NCBI GenBank assembly: GCA_026874595.1
Contig: CM049314.1
Coordinates: 66,387,300 to 66,451,299 of the forward strand
Direction: 5' to 3'
Length of the DNA stretch: 64,000 nt
From: Sipunculus nudus
Lineage: Eukaryota; Annelida; Sipuncula; Golfingiida; Sipunculidae
In this document: one piece after another, positions 35,071 to 47,885 of the stretch
Numbering within the stretch: position 1 is the stretch's first letter
How the letters are laid out: each line of letters opens with the position of its first letter
The notes under the pieces: model-generated
Told to the model about the DNA's origin: nothing
Database searches by the model: none
Seen by the model: the letters and a program-made list of their open reading frames with translations, nothing else
Made by a program: the position numbers and the translations under genes

Positions 35071-35454
35071 TACCCGCTCTCTTCTTTGAGCCTCTTTATT
35101 ATTTTCATGGTGTGGCTAACACAATGATGATGGTTACCATGTAAAAATATTTTGTAAAAATGTGTTAAACTTTGATGTGAACATGAAAAAAATCAAATTG
35201 ATTCACATTCATTTCACAAGTTAACCGCGTGTCAGTTACAGGACGGTCAAGTTCCTTGTTTCTGATTCTTAAGTTGGTCTTTTGATGACCTCATATTAAA
35301 ATGAAATTATAACAACAACAAACCAATATATCAGAGATAATTATATTTATTCATCATACTGGCAAATTTTTACTTTGTTTTTCTGTCCATTGAATTCATC
35401 AGTCACATTTGTAATAGATCGTTAATGTTGCTCTGCGTTATCCATCATGTACGG

Positions 35455-35473
35455 TCATTCATACAAACTGCAC
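35455..35473 (-). CDS. Candidate last coding exon of an unrecognised gene
   Basis: After acceptor GTTATTTCAG the exon reads in the correct phase to finish the exon at 36957-37127 with the residues CSLYE and a TGA. The match of phase, acceptor and a near stop is suggestive but small. Confidence 0.4.
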
Positions 35474-36149
35474 CTGAAATAACAAGATAGAAGTATCTGA
35501 TTGTATTATCAAAGTTTAAAACTTTTTTTTAAATTCCTGCAAATTACAGTCAAGCAACAAAATAATCAAGTAACCGTTACCAAATTAGACTAATTTATAT
35601 ACACCAGCCACATCAGCCCTTGGTATTCAGAGAAATCAAGATATTAAGAGATTATATAATCATTAACGTATGTATATTTGAAATAATACAAATATTACAA
35701 TTGCATGAATAATAATATAAGGACTATATATTCTCTGTGTGGTGGCATTGTCCATGTACTTCACATTGTTCACAATTCACGACCTCTTCATTTCATAACC
35801 TTTTTTTATTAAAAAGTGACAGAGTTCATGTTGTATTTTGATTAATGTATTGATTTATATATTTATAGGCATAGTGGAACAGATCACACACCTCCTTATA
35901 GATTTTGAAATTAAACAAAAAAGTAGATGTGGTCAGACAATGGTCCTCAGAGGGCCCCGCGTTTCTGCTATTGCTCGACTAGTTTAAATATGGAAGAAAA
36001 ATTAAGTTAAATTTGAAAAATATGACAAACAGAAACAGGTTTTTATCCATATGCATGAGGGGAAAAATCCTACTGGATCAAATGATATTAAAGAAGATAT
36101 GTCTGAAATAATGTGTGCATTAGAAAATCACCTAATGTAGTCTGTTAGC

Positions 36150-36440
36150 CATATTTGATTTTGAGCAAGTCTGTGATTCAATAGGTCTGGAGCCCTCATA
36201 GGCACCAATGATGCCTGTGAAATTGGGAAAGCTGCAGTAGGTTGTTGTTGAGTTATCGCGTGCAAAAGAAAATCAGCGATCGGGCTGTGGCAGCCATATT
36301 GGATTTCCAACAGTTCTGTAATTCAATAGGTCTGGAGCCCTCATATGTACAAACTATTCCTGTAAATTTGTGAAAGCTGAAGTATGTTGTTGTTGAGTTA
36401 TCGCGCGCGAAAGAAAATCAGCGATCGTCTGTGGTAGCCA
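36150..36440 (+). repeat. Two tandem copies of a 145-bp unit
   Basis: ATAGGTCTGGAGCCCTCATA begins at 36181 and again at 36326. Both copies continue to GTTGTTGTTGAGTTATCGCG and AAAGAAAATCAGCGATCG, with scattered differences. Confidence 0.9.
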
Positions 36441-36956
36441 TATTGAAATTCTATTAGGATCAAAGTTTTTACGTGTGGACTATGTAGTAGTGAACTGACC
36501 GACTATAAGTACTCATTGCATTACATTAGAAGTACTTGAAATTTAGTTCTCATAGGTGCTCCTACGTACATAACAGCTATGTTTTAGTGCATTAATCATT
36601 GTTACAGCAACAAAAAAATCAAACAAACTGATTTTCAGCCAACAGTGTGTGTTGTCATCCAGCAGTAACATACATACCATATGAAATACATACATTCCAT
36701 AGAAATCAGGCCTTCCGTGTAATGACTGAGCCATAAAACCAGTCATTACATAGAATGCCTGAAAATTTAAGTCATTTTTGGAAATGCCTGAGTTAATCAG
36801 TCATTACGTGTAATCTACAGTTAAGCAGGTGAATAGCTAGCTTTAAATATTTATCCCTTTAAAATTTATGTCTTTTTGTAAAGATTTGTCATAGCGTATG
36901 AACTCTGTGTTGGAGAGTTTAGGGCCCTCATGCAATTCTACAGCTAAAATTCTTAC

Positions 36957-37127
36957 CTCTGACGACTACCAGGGGTTATAAGGTAGAGACTGCCACTTTC
37001 TTGGTCGGTGTCACAACCGGCTTCAGGTTCGCCGTATATGGTGTTGTTTGGGACCGATTGTTGCGGTGTTGACAGAAATAATCCTCCCGAAATTGTCTTT
37101 CTACTTGGTTCACTCCTTATAAGTAAG
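36957..37127 (-). CDS. Candidate coding exon of an unrecognised gene (near its C-terminus)
   Basis: In one frame it reads RKTISGGLFLSTPQQSV, NNTIYGEPEAGCDTDQESGS and LYLITPGSRQ before a strong donor (CAGAG|GTAAGA). The upstream acceptor is uncertain because the best one (ATTTCAG at 37133) is followed by stops in all frames; AG at 37128 or at 37116 would work. The composition (Ser/Thr/Pro, acidic, with tyrosines) resembles a receptor cytoplasmic tail. I do not recognise the gene. Confidence 0.45.
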
Positions 37128-38130
37128 CTTTAGCTCTGAAATAAAATAAAATTACAGGGTCACATGGTTAATTGTCACCAAAAAAATTGAAAAAAGGAAC
37201 AGGTGTTATCAAATATCCTATATGGACCCGGAATTAAATGTAGACACTGTATTGTAACTGTTGAAAGATAAAGAGTGTTAGTCCGACATTCACTGAAAAC
37301 ACCATTGCTAAACAATTCAATAAAAGCGACTGATGTTCATATATATTTGTTTTCTTATTCATTTGTAAGCTAGCAACTAAGATAAATTTACATGAAATAC
37401 AGTCATTAATATAGTGATTAATGTCCATTATAATATATGTTTGTTTGCAATAGAAATCATAATTGTTGCATGCATGATATATATGTCAACTTAAACTTAA
37501 CTTTCACGTTTTATACTTTTTAACTGTAAAAATTTGTAATATTTGTAAATTAATCTCATAACTTCTTCTATAAACATATGGTTAATACACATTTATTGTA
37601 CAAATTTAATATTAAGACATGCACCAGCATCACTGGGAATGATCGCTTCCACATATTTAATTATTTATGTCATTATATCATTTTCTTTGTCACTAAACAT
37701 GATCACTCAACATATGTAAAATCATGTGGTCTGGTGGTCCTCTGCAAAAATCCTTGTGTGTATTCTTCACACAAGATTTATACTAAACAGTTAACCTATT
37801 CATCACCTGCCATAATCATACTATAATTTATGGTTACGTTACATATACACAATATGTTAACCACTAGACAGCTTACCCGGGAATTCTTGATGCTCTTTTA
37901 TGTTATGCTGGTGTTCTCCTCTTTCTTCATGAGCGGCTTCATTATTCTTATGTTTTTCTTCACATTCATTTCCAACTTTGCCTTCATCTCAATAGGGCTT
38001 CACAGCATTGATGCCTAGAAGACATCTACAAATGAGTTTTCTTTAAGAGAATAATACTTTGGTATAAATGTAGATATCATAAATCGAGTGTATATGTATT
38101 TGTTCTCAAATCATCGTAAATATTCAACTT

Positions 38131-38133
<3 letters not shown>

Positions 38134-38199
<66 letters not shown>

Positions 38200-38316
38200 C
38201 GAAAGTTAAGATAAACAGTGATAGAGTTACTAGTTTATTAACACACAGTCTATCTAAAAGGCGTCACTGTTTATCGTAATTTTCGCTTCAACTACAGACT
38301 AACACGGCTATACCAC

Positions 38317-38382
<66 letters not shown>
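38134..38382. repeat. (AT)n tracts flanking a short hairpin sequence and (TTA)n
   Basis: AT tracts at 38134-38198 and 38340-38382, with a TTA run (about 38317-38340) before the second. The sequence between them is the inverted repeat listed separately, plus the phrase CTACAGACTAACACGGCTAT. Confidence 0.9.
38199..38286. repeat. 23-bp imperfect inverted repeat with 42-base loop
   Basis: Left arm 38199-38221 (GCGAAAGTTAAGATAAACAG...) pairs with right arm 38264-38286 with two mismatches. It sits exactly against an (AT)n tract. Confidence 0.85.
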
Positions 38383-38383
<1 letters not shown>

Positions 38384-39104
38384 GGTCTCTGTAACATATT
38401 TCAAATACAGTAAAGTATAAGGGTTTTTTAAATAAAGTAATATGTTTCCAGTGTATGTTTATTCAAATCCAGGTTTGTCCAAGTATATGTTAATTAAAAC
38501 TAGGTTATAATACATAATATATAATACAATGTATTTCATAATAAACTCAGAAATGGAACAAAGGTCTTTAGACATTATTATTTACATATTTCATTTCAAT
38601 GTATAAATATTATTCTCTGAATATCAGGAAGGAGAGATGATACATTGACCATCTCCCCTTGCTCAAAAACGGGGGTATGCCCTCGTCCCCCCCCCCCCTG
38701 TATTGACGCCCCTGCATGGTTTTGTATTGCTAGGGTCAGGACTGTACATTGCCCAGACTTATACATTAATCAACCCTAAATTGTTTCAGTGATATATGTT
38801 ATTCCATATTTGTTGCCATGTTGGTTTATCAAAATTGTCATATGTTGATTCGCTATAACCTGACATAAACTGTTGCCCTGAACAGAATATGAGCTAGTAA
38901 CACAGCTAGAACAAATAACACAGCTAGAAGCAGCCAGCTGTTCCTTGTTTACATATCATCTTGTATGGATGGGTCAGAACTTTACATTCCATGTGTTTTA
39001 AGAAGAAAAATAAATATTTTCAAGTGGGATACTCTGAATAATGAACAGTTTTATTCTTATATCTTAAGTGTACATATGAACATATAATTCATGTACTGAC
39101 TTAC

Positions 39105-39267
39105 CATATACTGGTGGTTCGGCAAAATCGAGCTCTGTCAGAATGAACTGGACCTTCTTCACGCACAAAAATTTTGTCAAAATCTGCTTGAACTTCCCTG
39201 TGTAGATAAATGCCCCACAGACTCCCACATAACCTTTCTTTGTTGTTCTGCTGGCTGGCGATCTGGT
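39105..39267 (-). CDS. Candidate coding exon, unidentified
   Basis: An island of higher GC in AT-rich DNA, with acceptor GCTGTTACAG and a strong donor (TATATG|GTAAGTC). The favoured frame contains KERLCGSLWGIYLHREV, ADFDKIFVREEGPVHSDRAR and FCRTTSI, and ends in phase 2, which fits the exon at 36957-37127. Another frame is also open, so the reading is not certain. Confidence 0.35.
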
Positions 39268-39398
39268 CTGTAACAGCATCTGGTATTACATAATACCCAG
39301 ATGATGCAGCCTCACTGGCTTGACAGTATATGTTGTGGGCCAGATCCAAATGCAGTCCAGTTTAATTAGAACTGGCCTAATAGTACAGATCAGAAATG

Positions 39399-39400
<2 letters not shown>

Positions 39401-39447
<47 letters not shown>

Positions 39448-39586
39448 TATATATGATAAATATATATATATATACACACATATATATATATGATAAATAT
39501 ATATATACAGGATATATATATATATATGGGATAAATAAATAAATATATGCCAGTAAAAGGGATATATATATAGGGGATGAATATAT

Positions 39587-39646
<60 letters not shown>

Positions 39647-39779
39647 GATAAATATGATGTATATAAATGAAAATATGGGATAATATATGTATATATAATG
39701 TGGGATAAATATGATGTATATAAATGAAAATATGGGATAATATATGTTTATATAATGTGGGATAAATATGTATATAAAT

Positions 39780-39836
<57 letters not shown>
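39401..39836. repeat. Compound (AT)n region with a 57-bp tandem unit
   Basis: AT tracts at 39401-39439, about 39590-39643 and about 39780-39836. Between the last two, a 57-bp unit beginning GGGATAAATATGATGTATAT starts at 39645, 39702 and 39759. The long Tyr/Ile ORF here is an artefact of AT repeats. Confidence 0.9.
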
Positions 39837-39837
<1 letters not shown>

Positions 39838-40014
39838 CACTAGTTAAAGGAATTCGGCTTAAACCCATGGTTAATGACTGAAAGAAGAAAAGCTGATTAT
39901 TGATAATCGGTCGAATATTTTTAAATTTATGTATCTTCTTTATAAAGGTGGAATCGGCTGTATAGGATTATACTTATTAATATTGACCAAGTAAATGCTC
40001 GCTGAATGGTTATG

Positions 40015-40016
<2 letters not shown>

Positions 40017-40063
<47 letters not shown>
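40017..40063. repeat. (AT)n microsatellite
   Basis: Pure AT tract. Confidence 0.95.
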
Positions 40064-40064
<1 letters not shown>

Positions 40065-41890
40065 CACTCTAAACAAGAGCATTATTTTCATGCAGGAGGC
40101 CAAGCTGTCAACAATAAAATTTTCAAATATACAATATGATTTATACTCTCCACTGGCTAAAATTGTCGTATTCCACTTGGAACCCCAATTTATTTGATGG
40201 AATAAAATATGATATGGAATAGCACCTCCTAGATAATCTGGTATATGGGATAATATACATAACATCAGGTGATGCGCCAATTAATCGATTATATCAATGA
40301 TTGGTCGTTTTCTTTTATTATCTATTAAATCGGGTACATTTATGCATAATCGATCATAATTGGTTATGTATACACACATTCAGTAATAAGTTATATCATC
40401 CCAGTAAAATATACTTAATTAAGAGGAAGGGGTACAAAACAACGAATAGAATTAAAACTTGCACAATCGATATATGTTAACAGCCCGACCATTGCTTTGA
40501 ATAACAGGGGGATGTAGAAATTTTAACTTAATTTACTAATATTTTAGGTATAATATTATAGAGCATGTTCACGATAATATAGATGGAACATAAAACAATT
40601 GAATTTTAATCTATCATCTTTTTTTTATCTTTCAAAATACCACTAGTGTATCACAAGTGAACACTAGAGATTAATGAGCTTTACAAAATACAAATTTTCC
40701 ATGAAATTTTCATGCACATAAGCTGATCCTATGTGGAAACCCTGTATATGTACATATTTGTTCCCTTACTTCAAATTTCGTCACGGTTGCTTTTTGTCGA
40801 AACAAAAGTCGATGACCCTTGTGACTTTTTTTAAAGTTTAATGGGATTGCTAGTGTTTTTGTAACAATGTGTTCTATGTGGACTGTAAGAGAATCCTATA
40901 TTTAATAAAGTAGTTAAGTCACATGTGAAAGATGGCAGTTTATACTGGTCGTCTAATAGTTTACTATTTTTATCTCAACTAAAATATCTAGGTCAAGAGT
41001 TTTACCACATTAAAAGGACCTTTAGATACTAAAACCAGTGCGATTTATTCTAAAGATTAAGTTTACTACTGCGGTACTCTGTAGACTTTAATTTGTCCCA
41101 CAAATCAAGAAAGCAATTGAAGCATTTAATCCTGGCAAGGACACGCATGAGCCCTAAGTAGTACTTTCAGGTAAATTTAAACTCTCGTGCTCTGAGAAGT
41201 ACAACAAATCCATCATCAAACTACATCTATATGTTATGTGTGTAAACATGATAGTCTTTCACCTTAGCAAAACTCCGATACTCTCCCATTATCCAACTAG
41301 AAAAAAATGTTTAATATATAGAAAATGCCGGAATATTCATTATTCAAGGATGTCATCAATGTTGTCTTCAATGCTTGCTAGTTGAATTTATAGCAATCTG
41401 CTTGTAGCCAGCCCACTTGAGAATTTTGCGGGCTCAATGACAACTCGAGAATTTATTGTAATATGAAAGTTGAAAATGGGGAGTATTTAGCTAAAGTCAG
41501 TAAAATGAAAGTTGAAAATGGGGCGCATTTAGCTTAATCAAGACCCTGATGGGCCTATAAATAAATGTGAAATTGAACTTGCACAGTATGTCAGACAAAT
41601 AGCACAAAATCTGGTTTCGGTCTAGTACGTCAAGCAGACAATCCATTGTCCGCAGTACATGGGCACAAGTTCAGTTGTACAATGTTTGCATGTGAAAATA
41701 AATTTGTCCTTCGGTACATAAGATCAGTATTTATAGATCCACCACAAGATACCTAAAGGAACTCAAACATATCCAGGCAGTAATTAATATAAATAAAACA
41801 CTGATACTTATCCAAGACGCATCTAGTGAAAAATGTTCGAATTTTGCAAAAATTGGTAAATTTGTCACTCATGTTAATGTTTTTATTGCT
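40064..41890. other. No gene recognised
   Basis: AT-rich DNA. Around 40270-40370 there are ATCGATTA/TAATCGAT words of the kind seen in small DNA-transposon relics. At 41463-41525 the phrase ATGAAAGTTGAAAATGGGG occurs twice. Confidence 0.5.
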
Positions 41891-41899
41891 ATAGCCTTT

Positions 41900-42465
41900 A
41901 GGAATTAAACCCATGTGGGAGCCTTGTGGGCCCCATGTAGGCCCCACCTGATATTGTAGGCCTACTATAAATTTACCTCTTCTGTTCTGACGGAGATATT
42001 AACAAAGATTGAATCAAAATATTATATCAAATAAACTGAAAGCATACCAAGCACTGTGATGGGTTCCCACGCCAATGCTAGCAAAATTAATAGACACTGA
42101 AACTTGCCCATGAAACAGACAGGTTTTGCCACGTGGGGCCCATGTGATGGACCCTTTTGGAACCCTCATATTCAGATCTATTTTCTCTGAATGCTCTAAA
42201 TTTTGTTTGTTTGACGAATCTTTAGTGGAATGTTTAAATATGTTACCAGCAAATTAGTTTCATATTTGTTAAACACTCACATGTACGAAATATAATGTTG
42301 TTTTTCTTACATGGGGCGAGCAAGGGGTCAATATGGGCAAACCCGGTGGGAGTGCCCATATGAATTCCTTCTGGGGCCCATGTGGCAAATTATGGCCCAT
42401 CAATATCCCACGTAAGCCCATGTGTTCCCACATGGGGCCCTACTGAATCCCACCAGACTATGCTG
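41900..42465. repeat. Scattered CCCATGTGGG / ATGGGGCCC words
   Basis: Degenerate palindromic words related to the block at 34600-35070 recur at about 41910-41945, 42130-42150 and 42310-42445, separated by ordinary AT-rich DNA. Confidence 0.7.
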
Positions 42466-42578
42466 TTAGGGTATATGTTAGGATATATTGGGCTTTGGTA
42501 GGCTATATATACTGTAGTATTATCAAATAAAATAAAGTTTCAGTTATTTTTACACAAGAAAAATCATTATTTGTTTAT

Positions 42579-42581
<3 letters not shown>

Positions 42582-42637
<56 letters not shown>
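42582..42637. repeat. (AT)n microsatellite
   Basis: Pure AT tract. Confidence 0.95.
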
Positions 42638-43446
42638 TAGTATATATGGTTCAGTGGAACTAATAGAGACCATATAATGGACGGACGCTCGTGTGTTTAT
42701 ATACACATGCATATGTTAATTTATATATGAATAAAATAGGTAAATTTATATAAAAAATTAGAATCTAGATCATCGTTGTGTCTCATGTGGTACATGAATT
42801 AAGCAGTCGGAGGATTATAGCTAATCTCATAAAGTTGAACATATTTAGATCTATCTTTTATCAAATCGGTTTCGGTTATTTTTACACAAATGTGTAACCT
42901 ATTTAAATGATAACCTCGTCTTCTTTCTGCTGCCAGTTAAATTATAATTCCGAGCCGCATGGATCGACCAGGTTCGTGTGTTTAATATAGACCAAAAAAA
43001 AAAAATCCAGTCATTTAATAGACCTTTCACCATCACACTCACGACACCTGTCGCCGCCAACAGACATTAATAGTGGGGGTCTGTTATATATTGACAAGAA
43101 TTATCATATTTTGTTTCATTGCAGATTATTAAAAGTAGTACAACCTATATACTTCATCTCTGACGATGAGTTTCCTGCCGGGGCCTTTGGTTTGTATTTA
43201 ATTTCACCTCACTGAACGTGCGATGTGGTACTTCGGAAACTATAAAGCTAAGATTCCTTATGTACGGAATACGGATTAAACCGGTATTGACTAAATAAAT
43301 AAGGTGATATCCCTCATGCGCGAATCGAACGGTATCCAGGAGCAACATATAGAAAACATGCATGCTGCCGTGCCGGTGCTTTCGAAATTTATCAAAACGC
43401 GTTCCGCATGCCGCATTCTGTATACAAGGAATCTTAATTTTAGACG

Positions 43447-43590
43447 GCAGACTTGGACTCGAACCCACTTTTCCAATTCCTACTCGAACTCGGACTTGGA
43501 CTGATGGTCCAGGACTCGGTCTTGTTCTCGAACTCAGAGGTCAAGACTCGATAAATCAGACCGAGTCCATCTCGATTCCAGTAGAAAGAA
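43447..43590. repeat. Degenerate ACTCGGACTTGG repeats
   Basis: GACTCG/ACTCGGACTTGGACT words repeat here, and again briefly at 43822-43865, with an (AT)n tract between. Such arrays occur at the ends of some animal hAT-type elements (inference). Confidence 0.5.
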
Positions 43591-43688
43591 ACTTTGTCAC
43601 CATAGTTCTGACTTTCAGATTATAAATAGAAAACCATTAACATTAACGAAAAAAGCAAGCCAGAATTAATATAGAAAACACACACTCA

Positions 43689-43691
<3 letters not shown>

Positions 43692-43758
<67 letters not shown>
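43692..43758. repeat. (AT)n microsatellite
   Basis: AT tract with one break. Confidence 0.95.
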
Positions 43759-44329
43759 GGTTATCTTATATTCCCATGAATTAATTTATTATTTAATTGG
43801 ACAAGGTCATTTAACATTTCGGATTTGGACTAGAACCTATACAGGACTCAGACTTGGACTTGGAGAGTGTGCACTCAACCACAACACAGTAAAATCTAGT
43901 ATGCATGTCAATGAAAATTGTCTATCCTCTTTTGCGCTTGACTAATAAATTTGATGTAATTCATTACACCAGCGGAACATTAAATATCAACATTTTTTAC
44001 CAGCTTCTGTCGCTTAGGGTTGAGCTCAAGATTTAAAGCCTGGAATCGTGAGTTCTTATCTTATCGGTGGGAAGGTCGTGCCAAACGGCCGTGCTCCACT
44101 CAGAAACGATAGCGCCTTTCGGAGGATCCTCAGTAGTATGACCCAAAAATGGGAACGATTACACACATAGGGCCTGCAGATGCAGTAGTCACAGGGTCTG
44201 ATAAACACTAGGATATAAAATGAGAGGAAGGGGGTGCCTGTCACATAATCTGAAACCGGAATGGAAAGCTGCAGATGTATATACTTAGTTGAGCTAGCAT
44301 TAAAAACAAGAGCACCGAAAATGTGCATA

Positions 44330-44660
44330 CGGTAATACGCCCGTCTTATGTCTTGTGTCCCCTGACCTCTTTAAATATGCATGAAAGCTGCTGAGGAATT
44401 TAATTGAGGTGAAAAACTCTATTGGTAAATATATATAATGAGTTTCATGAAAATCCATAGGATTTTTGTTAGGTCAACACGGTGCCTCAAAAGTGCCCCA
44501 TGACCTTCATAATCGAACTCGGACGAGATAATCTGTTGGTAAATAGTAATGATTAGTTTGGTGAAAATCCATCAAAGCCCCGGCGACACTTAATGCCAAC
44601 GGACGGACGGACGGACGGCAAGACGGACGGACGGACGGACGGACTGTTGGTATACCATAA
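44330..44660 (+). repeat. Dispersed repeat ending in (GACG)n
   Basis: The phrase AGTTTCATGAAAATCCAT (44441-44458) recurs as AGTTTGGTGAAAATCCAT (44554-44571), giving an approximate 113-bp tandem pair. A GGAC/GACG tetranucleotide run follows at 44598-44646. ORFs rich in RPSV on the minus strand come from this run. Confidence 0.75.
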
Positions 44661-44699
44661 TACTCCCGTTTTTTTTGTAACATAGATCCCATAACGGTG

Positions 44700-45720
44700 T
44701 GCGAAATTTAGGCCACCACTTAATTGTGGTAAGTACAACGCTGTTTGTTTCCATCGTATCTGTTTGAATAAATTGGTCGTTTATACGCCAAATTTTGAGT
44801 TTTCCTGCTGGAATTTCTGCAGGTACTTGAGTCCTACAGTGATCCATGGATAAGGCCACCAAAAAAAAATATTGTTCTTTGGACTCTGGGAACAAAAATA
44901 AAATGCGAACGTGTGATACTTTTTTCTTCAACAGTCGAGACACATTTCGTGGAATTATGAGAGATTGCCTAGAAAATAAAAACGAAATTGTTCAAGTTCT
45001 TAAAATAGTGTATATGATCAACAGAAATGTGGTCCAATTTCCATTCCTTTAAATTTAACAATTTAAGACCCAGGGACCTGGGTCATCAGAGAAATAGACG
45101 CATTTAATAGGGTACCTCAGCATTTGTCTTCATTATTTATTTTGGTAAACCGCTATACTGCATATCAGCGCCATCTTCTGTTCATTTAGTGAAACACATG
45201 AACTTTGATACTGGATGAATCCATATGGTACACCCGGTAACATATGATTGGATAGCCAACAAGAATACCTTAAGTTTACGGCGTTGAGCTAAAATATGAT
45301 AAAAGTTAACGTTTAATTGAAAATATAGAGATCTTGAACGTTTGAGTACTATATGGCGCTGAGGAGCAAAAGCGGGAGTTACCGGAAATAACAATAACCT
45401 TGTTCAAACGACCCCTTTTTGTCAGTAGGTATCAAGTTTGTGACGTCATCATTATATCCTGAAAACGGATTTCCCGTCTTTTTAATAAACATTACAGGAT
45501 AAATCTCGCCACGGATGGGAAACAACGAGATTTAAAGACTATTAGAGTTAAATGGGCATGCGGTTGCTTATACGGGGACCTTTTTATATGACATGATATT
45601 ACTAAGCCATCTGGGTTTCAGGTTTTATATGCACGGGGTTAGGAATAATCCAGAAGTCATAACCTGTTGTGAAGACATTAGAGTGAATCTCTGAGGTTCT
45701 ATAACGAGAATACAGCATTA
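44700..45720. other. No gene recognised
   Basis: Moderately AT-rich DNA without convincing coding potential. Confidence 0.5.
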
Positions 45721-45733
45721 TGGGATACGAGTA

Positions 45734-45815
45734 TGTTGCACTGGCGGAGTCCGAACCGGGGACCTACAGCTTTTAAGTCCAACGCCTTAACCACTAGGCT
45801 ACGTCCTACCCCGAC
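45734..45815 (-). repeat. tRNA-derived SINE head or tRNA pseudogene
   Basis: On the minus strand the A-box region reads GTAGCCTAGTGGTTAAGGCG and the B-box GGTTCGGACTCC, at the spacing of a tRNA. The D-arm pairs but the anticodon arm does not. A related scrap (CCGGGGACCTAC on the plus strand, preceded by GAA) occurs at about 28158. Confidence 0.6.
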
Positions 45816-46052
45816 ACTTTGTGTTTGTTTTTAATATCTCCGGATGTTTCTGTGAGTTTTAATGAAAGCTTGTGGGAAGGGAGAGCCAAGAGGGAAGGAA
45901 CAACGTACCAATGTATCATGGCCCATGTTTCCTGAGAAAAGGTGAAGGGGAAAAATCCACAGGAATAGCAAGAGAACCTCCTCCGAGCAATCCCCCAGAC
46001 AGAAAGCCCTCACCAGGAATCTCTTATTCTTTTCATCCCCACCACATGTTAT

Positions 46053-46055
<3 letters not shown>

Positions 46056-46089
<34 letters not shown>

Positions 46090-46176
46090 TATTAATTTTA
46101 CATGGATTGTACAACTAGTTATAGTAACTAATACGAGGCACTCTCCATGGCACGGATGTTGGCGCTCGGTAGTCGG

Positions 46177-46234
<58 letters not shown>
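46056..46234. repeat. Two (AT)n microsatellites
   Basis: AT tracts at 46056-46084 and 46179-46234. Confidence 0.95.
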
Positions 46235-46236
<2 letters not shown>

Positions 46237-46846
46237 TTTATAAGAAAATACGTTTCCGAAACTTTCAACATATATTATTCGCCTGTTTAATTTGATTCAA
46301 ACATTAAAAAAAATGACATTATAGGCTGGCATTTATATGGTAATTCTGAATTCGATGACTGAATTATCTGGAAATGTTAAACATTGGTGTGTCCCTTTAA
46401 AATATGGGGGGGGGGGGGAGGGGGAGGTATTTTGTCTTCTACCCCTAAAAAGAGAGCGGGACACCCCCCCAATCTTTCGGACGGATTAATTTTATGAGTA
46501 CGATCGATCTGGTGGATATATATGCGCTTATTGAGTGAACTAGTTATAATACACTGGAAACTGATTACACAGTTAGATTTAATGATATACTTAAAAATGA
46601 TATACTTGACACATTGGTTGTATTGTTCTCTCCGTTGACGAAATTTGAATAAACAAATCAATTCATACATACATGTATTTGTAATCCAATCTGCTTACTG
46701 AACATTAACTTTTCTCGGTAGCTCATCTTTAAGTTTAACGTTACACATTTATAATCATATCCAAAATGTCTACGGGTCAGAGAAAAAAGGACCAGCGTAT
46801 ACCGGTTCAAATAGTATTTTGGGGTTGGAAAAAAATAAAATATATA

Positions 46847-46851
<5 letters not shown>

Positions 46852-46899
<48 letters not shown>
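46852..46899. repeat. (AT)n microsatellite
   Basis: Pure AT tract. Confidence 0.95.
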
Positions 46900-46900
<1 letters not shown>

Positions 46901-47885
46901 CGTAAAGAAGAAACTTGCAGCACTATTATATATACCTGGCACTCTCTGCTTTCATATATCATGACTTACAGTCATTCACACAGGCCTGTTTCAGGATGTG
47001 TTTGACTATTTAACGATGGGAAAGAATTTTTCCTGACACCTAAAGATCTAGCTGTCGCAAAAATTTTTAGCCGGGCTTACATTGAATATAATTTATATCC
47101 ACATAAAATGGCTGTTGAAGTATAAATTGTTTGATACACATTATTTACTTTTAAAATTATTTTCATATGAATTTTTCGACTGTTGTAAAAAAAAAAAATA
47201 ACTACAGCGCCATCTGCCGGTAATAAAGTGATTCGTTGGGAAATAGATTCTGAATAAACTAAAAGGGAGAACTAATTCTCAAACGTGGTATATTACCAAA
47301 CGCCATTTTATCTAATTTTTTTCATTGAACGAGGCAATAATTATCAAATGGAAATACAAAAGAATCATCTAGACTATTATATATGCAAAAACATGGTCAG
47401 GTATTGAAGATATATTTTTAGACAAATTTCATTCCAAAAATTATCCACAGATGACGCCACCTCCTCGGCCCTGGTTACCTCTCTTCCTGCACAAGTAACT
47501 CTTTAATTAACAACTTTATTAAACTGCATTTATTTTCATTGAAACATTATAATTTGCCACATTAAAAGACGAACGATTAGTACATTGAATATGTGTCATA
47601 AACAACAATTTACAGAGATACAAAGTCAGTGAAAACCCCACGGGAGTGGTGAGATTAAAAACTTTCAGAATATTATCAACCAAGTGGTGCGATCTCGTTG
47701 GAAATCATAAATTTATGTAAATTTAAGTTTAATTAAAACTGCCTTTTTACATTTTGTTGGCAACATAACATTATTTCAATTATACATTCAATTTATGCAA
47801 AGGCTATTTAACATTTTAGAAGTAAAAGATAAAAAAAATAATTACTTAATTAAATTTAGACACTTTTTATAAGCCTAAAAGCCAA

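Noticed and set aside
39377-39868. 163-codon minus-strand ORF rich in Tyr and Ile
   Set aside because: It is a translation of (AT)n and ATATGGGATA repeats and has no protein-like composition.
43304-43625. Overlapping ORFs around the ACTCGGACTTGG words
   Set aside because: Composition follows the degenerate repeat; no conserved motif.
44507-44943. Minus-strand ORFs with RPSVRPSV repeats
   Set aside because: They arise from the GGAC/GACG tetranucleotide run in three frames.
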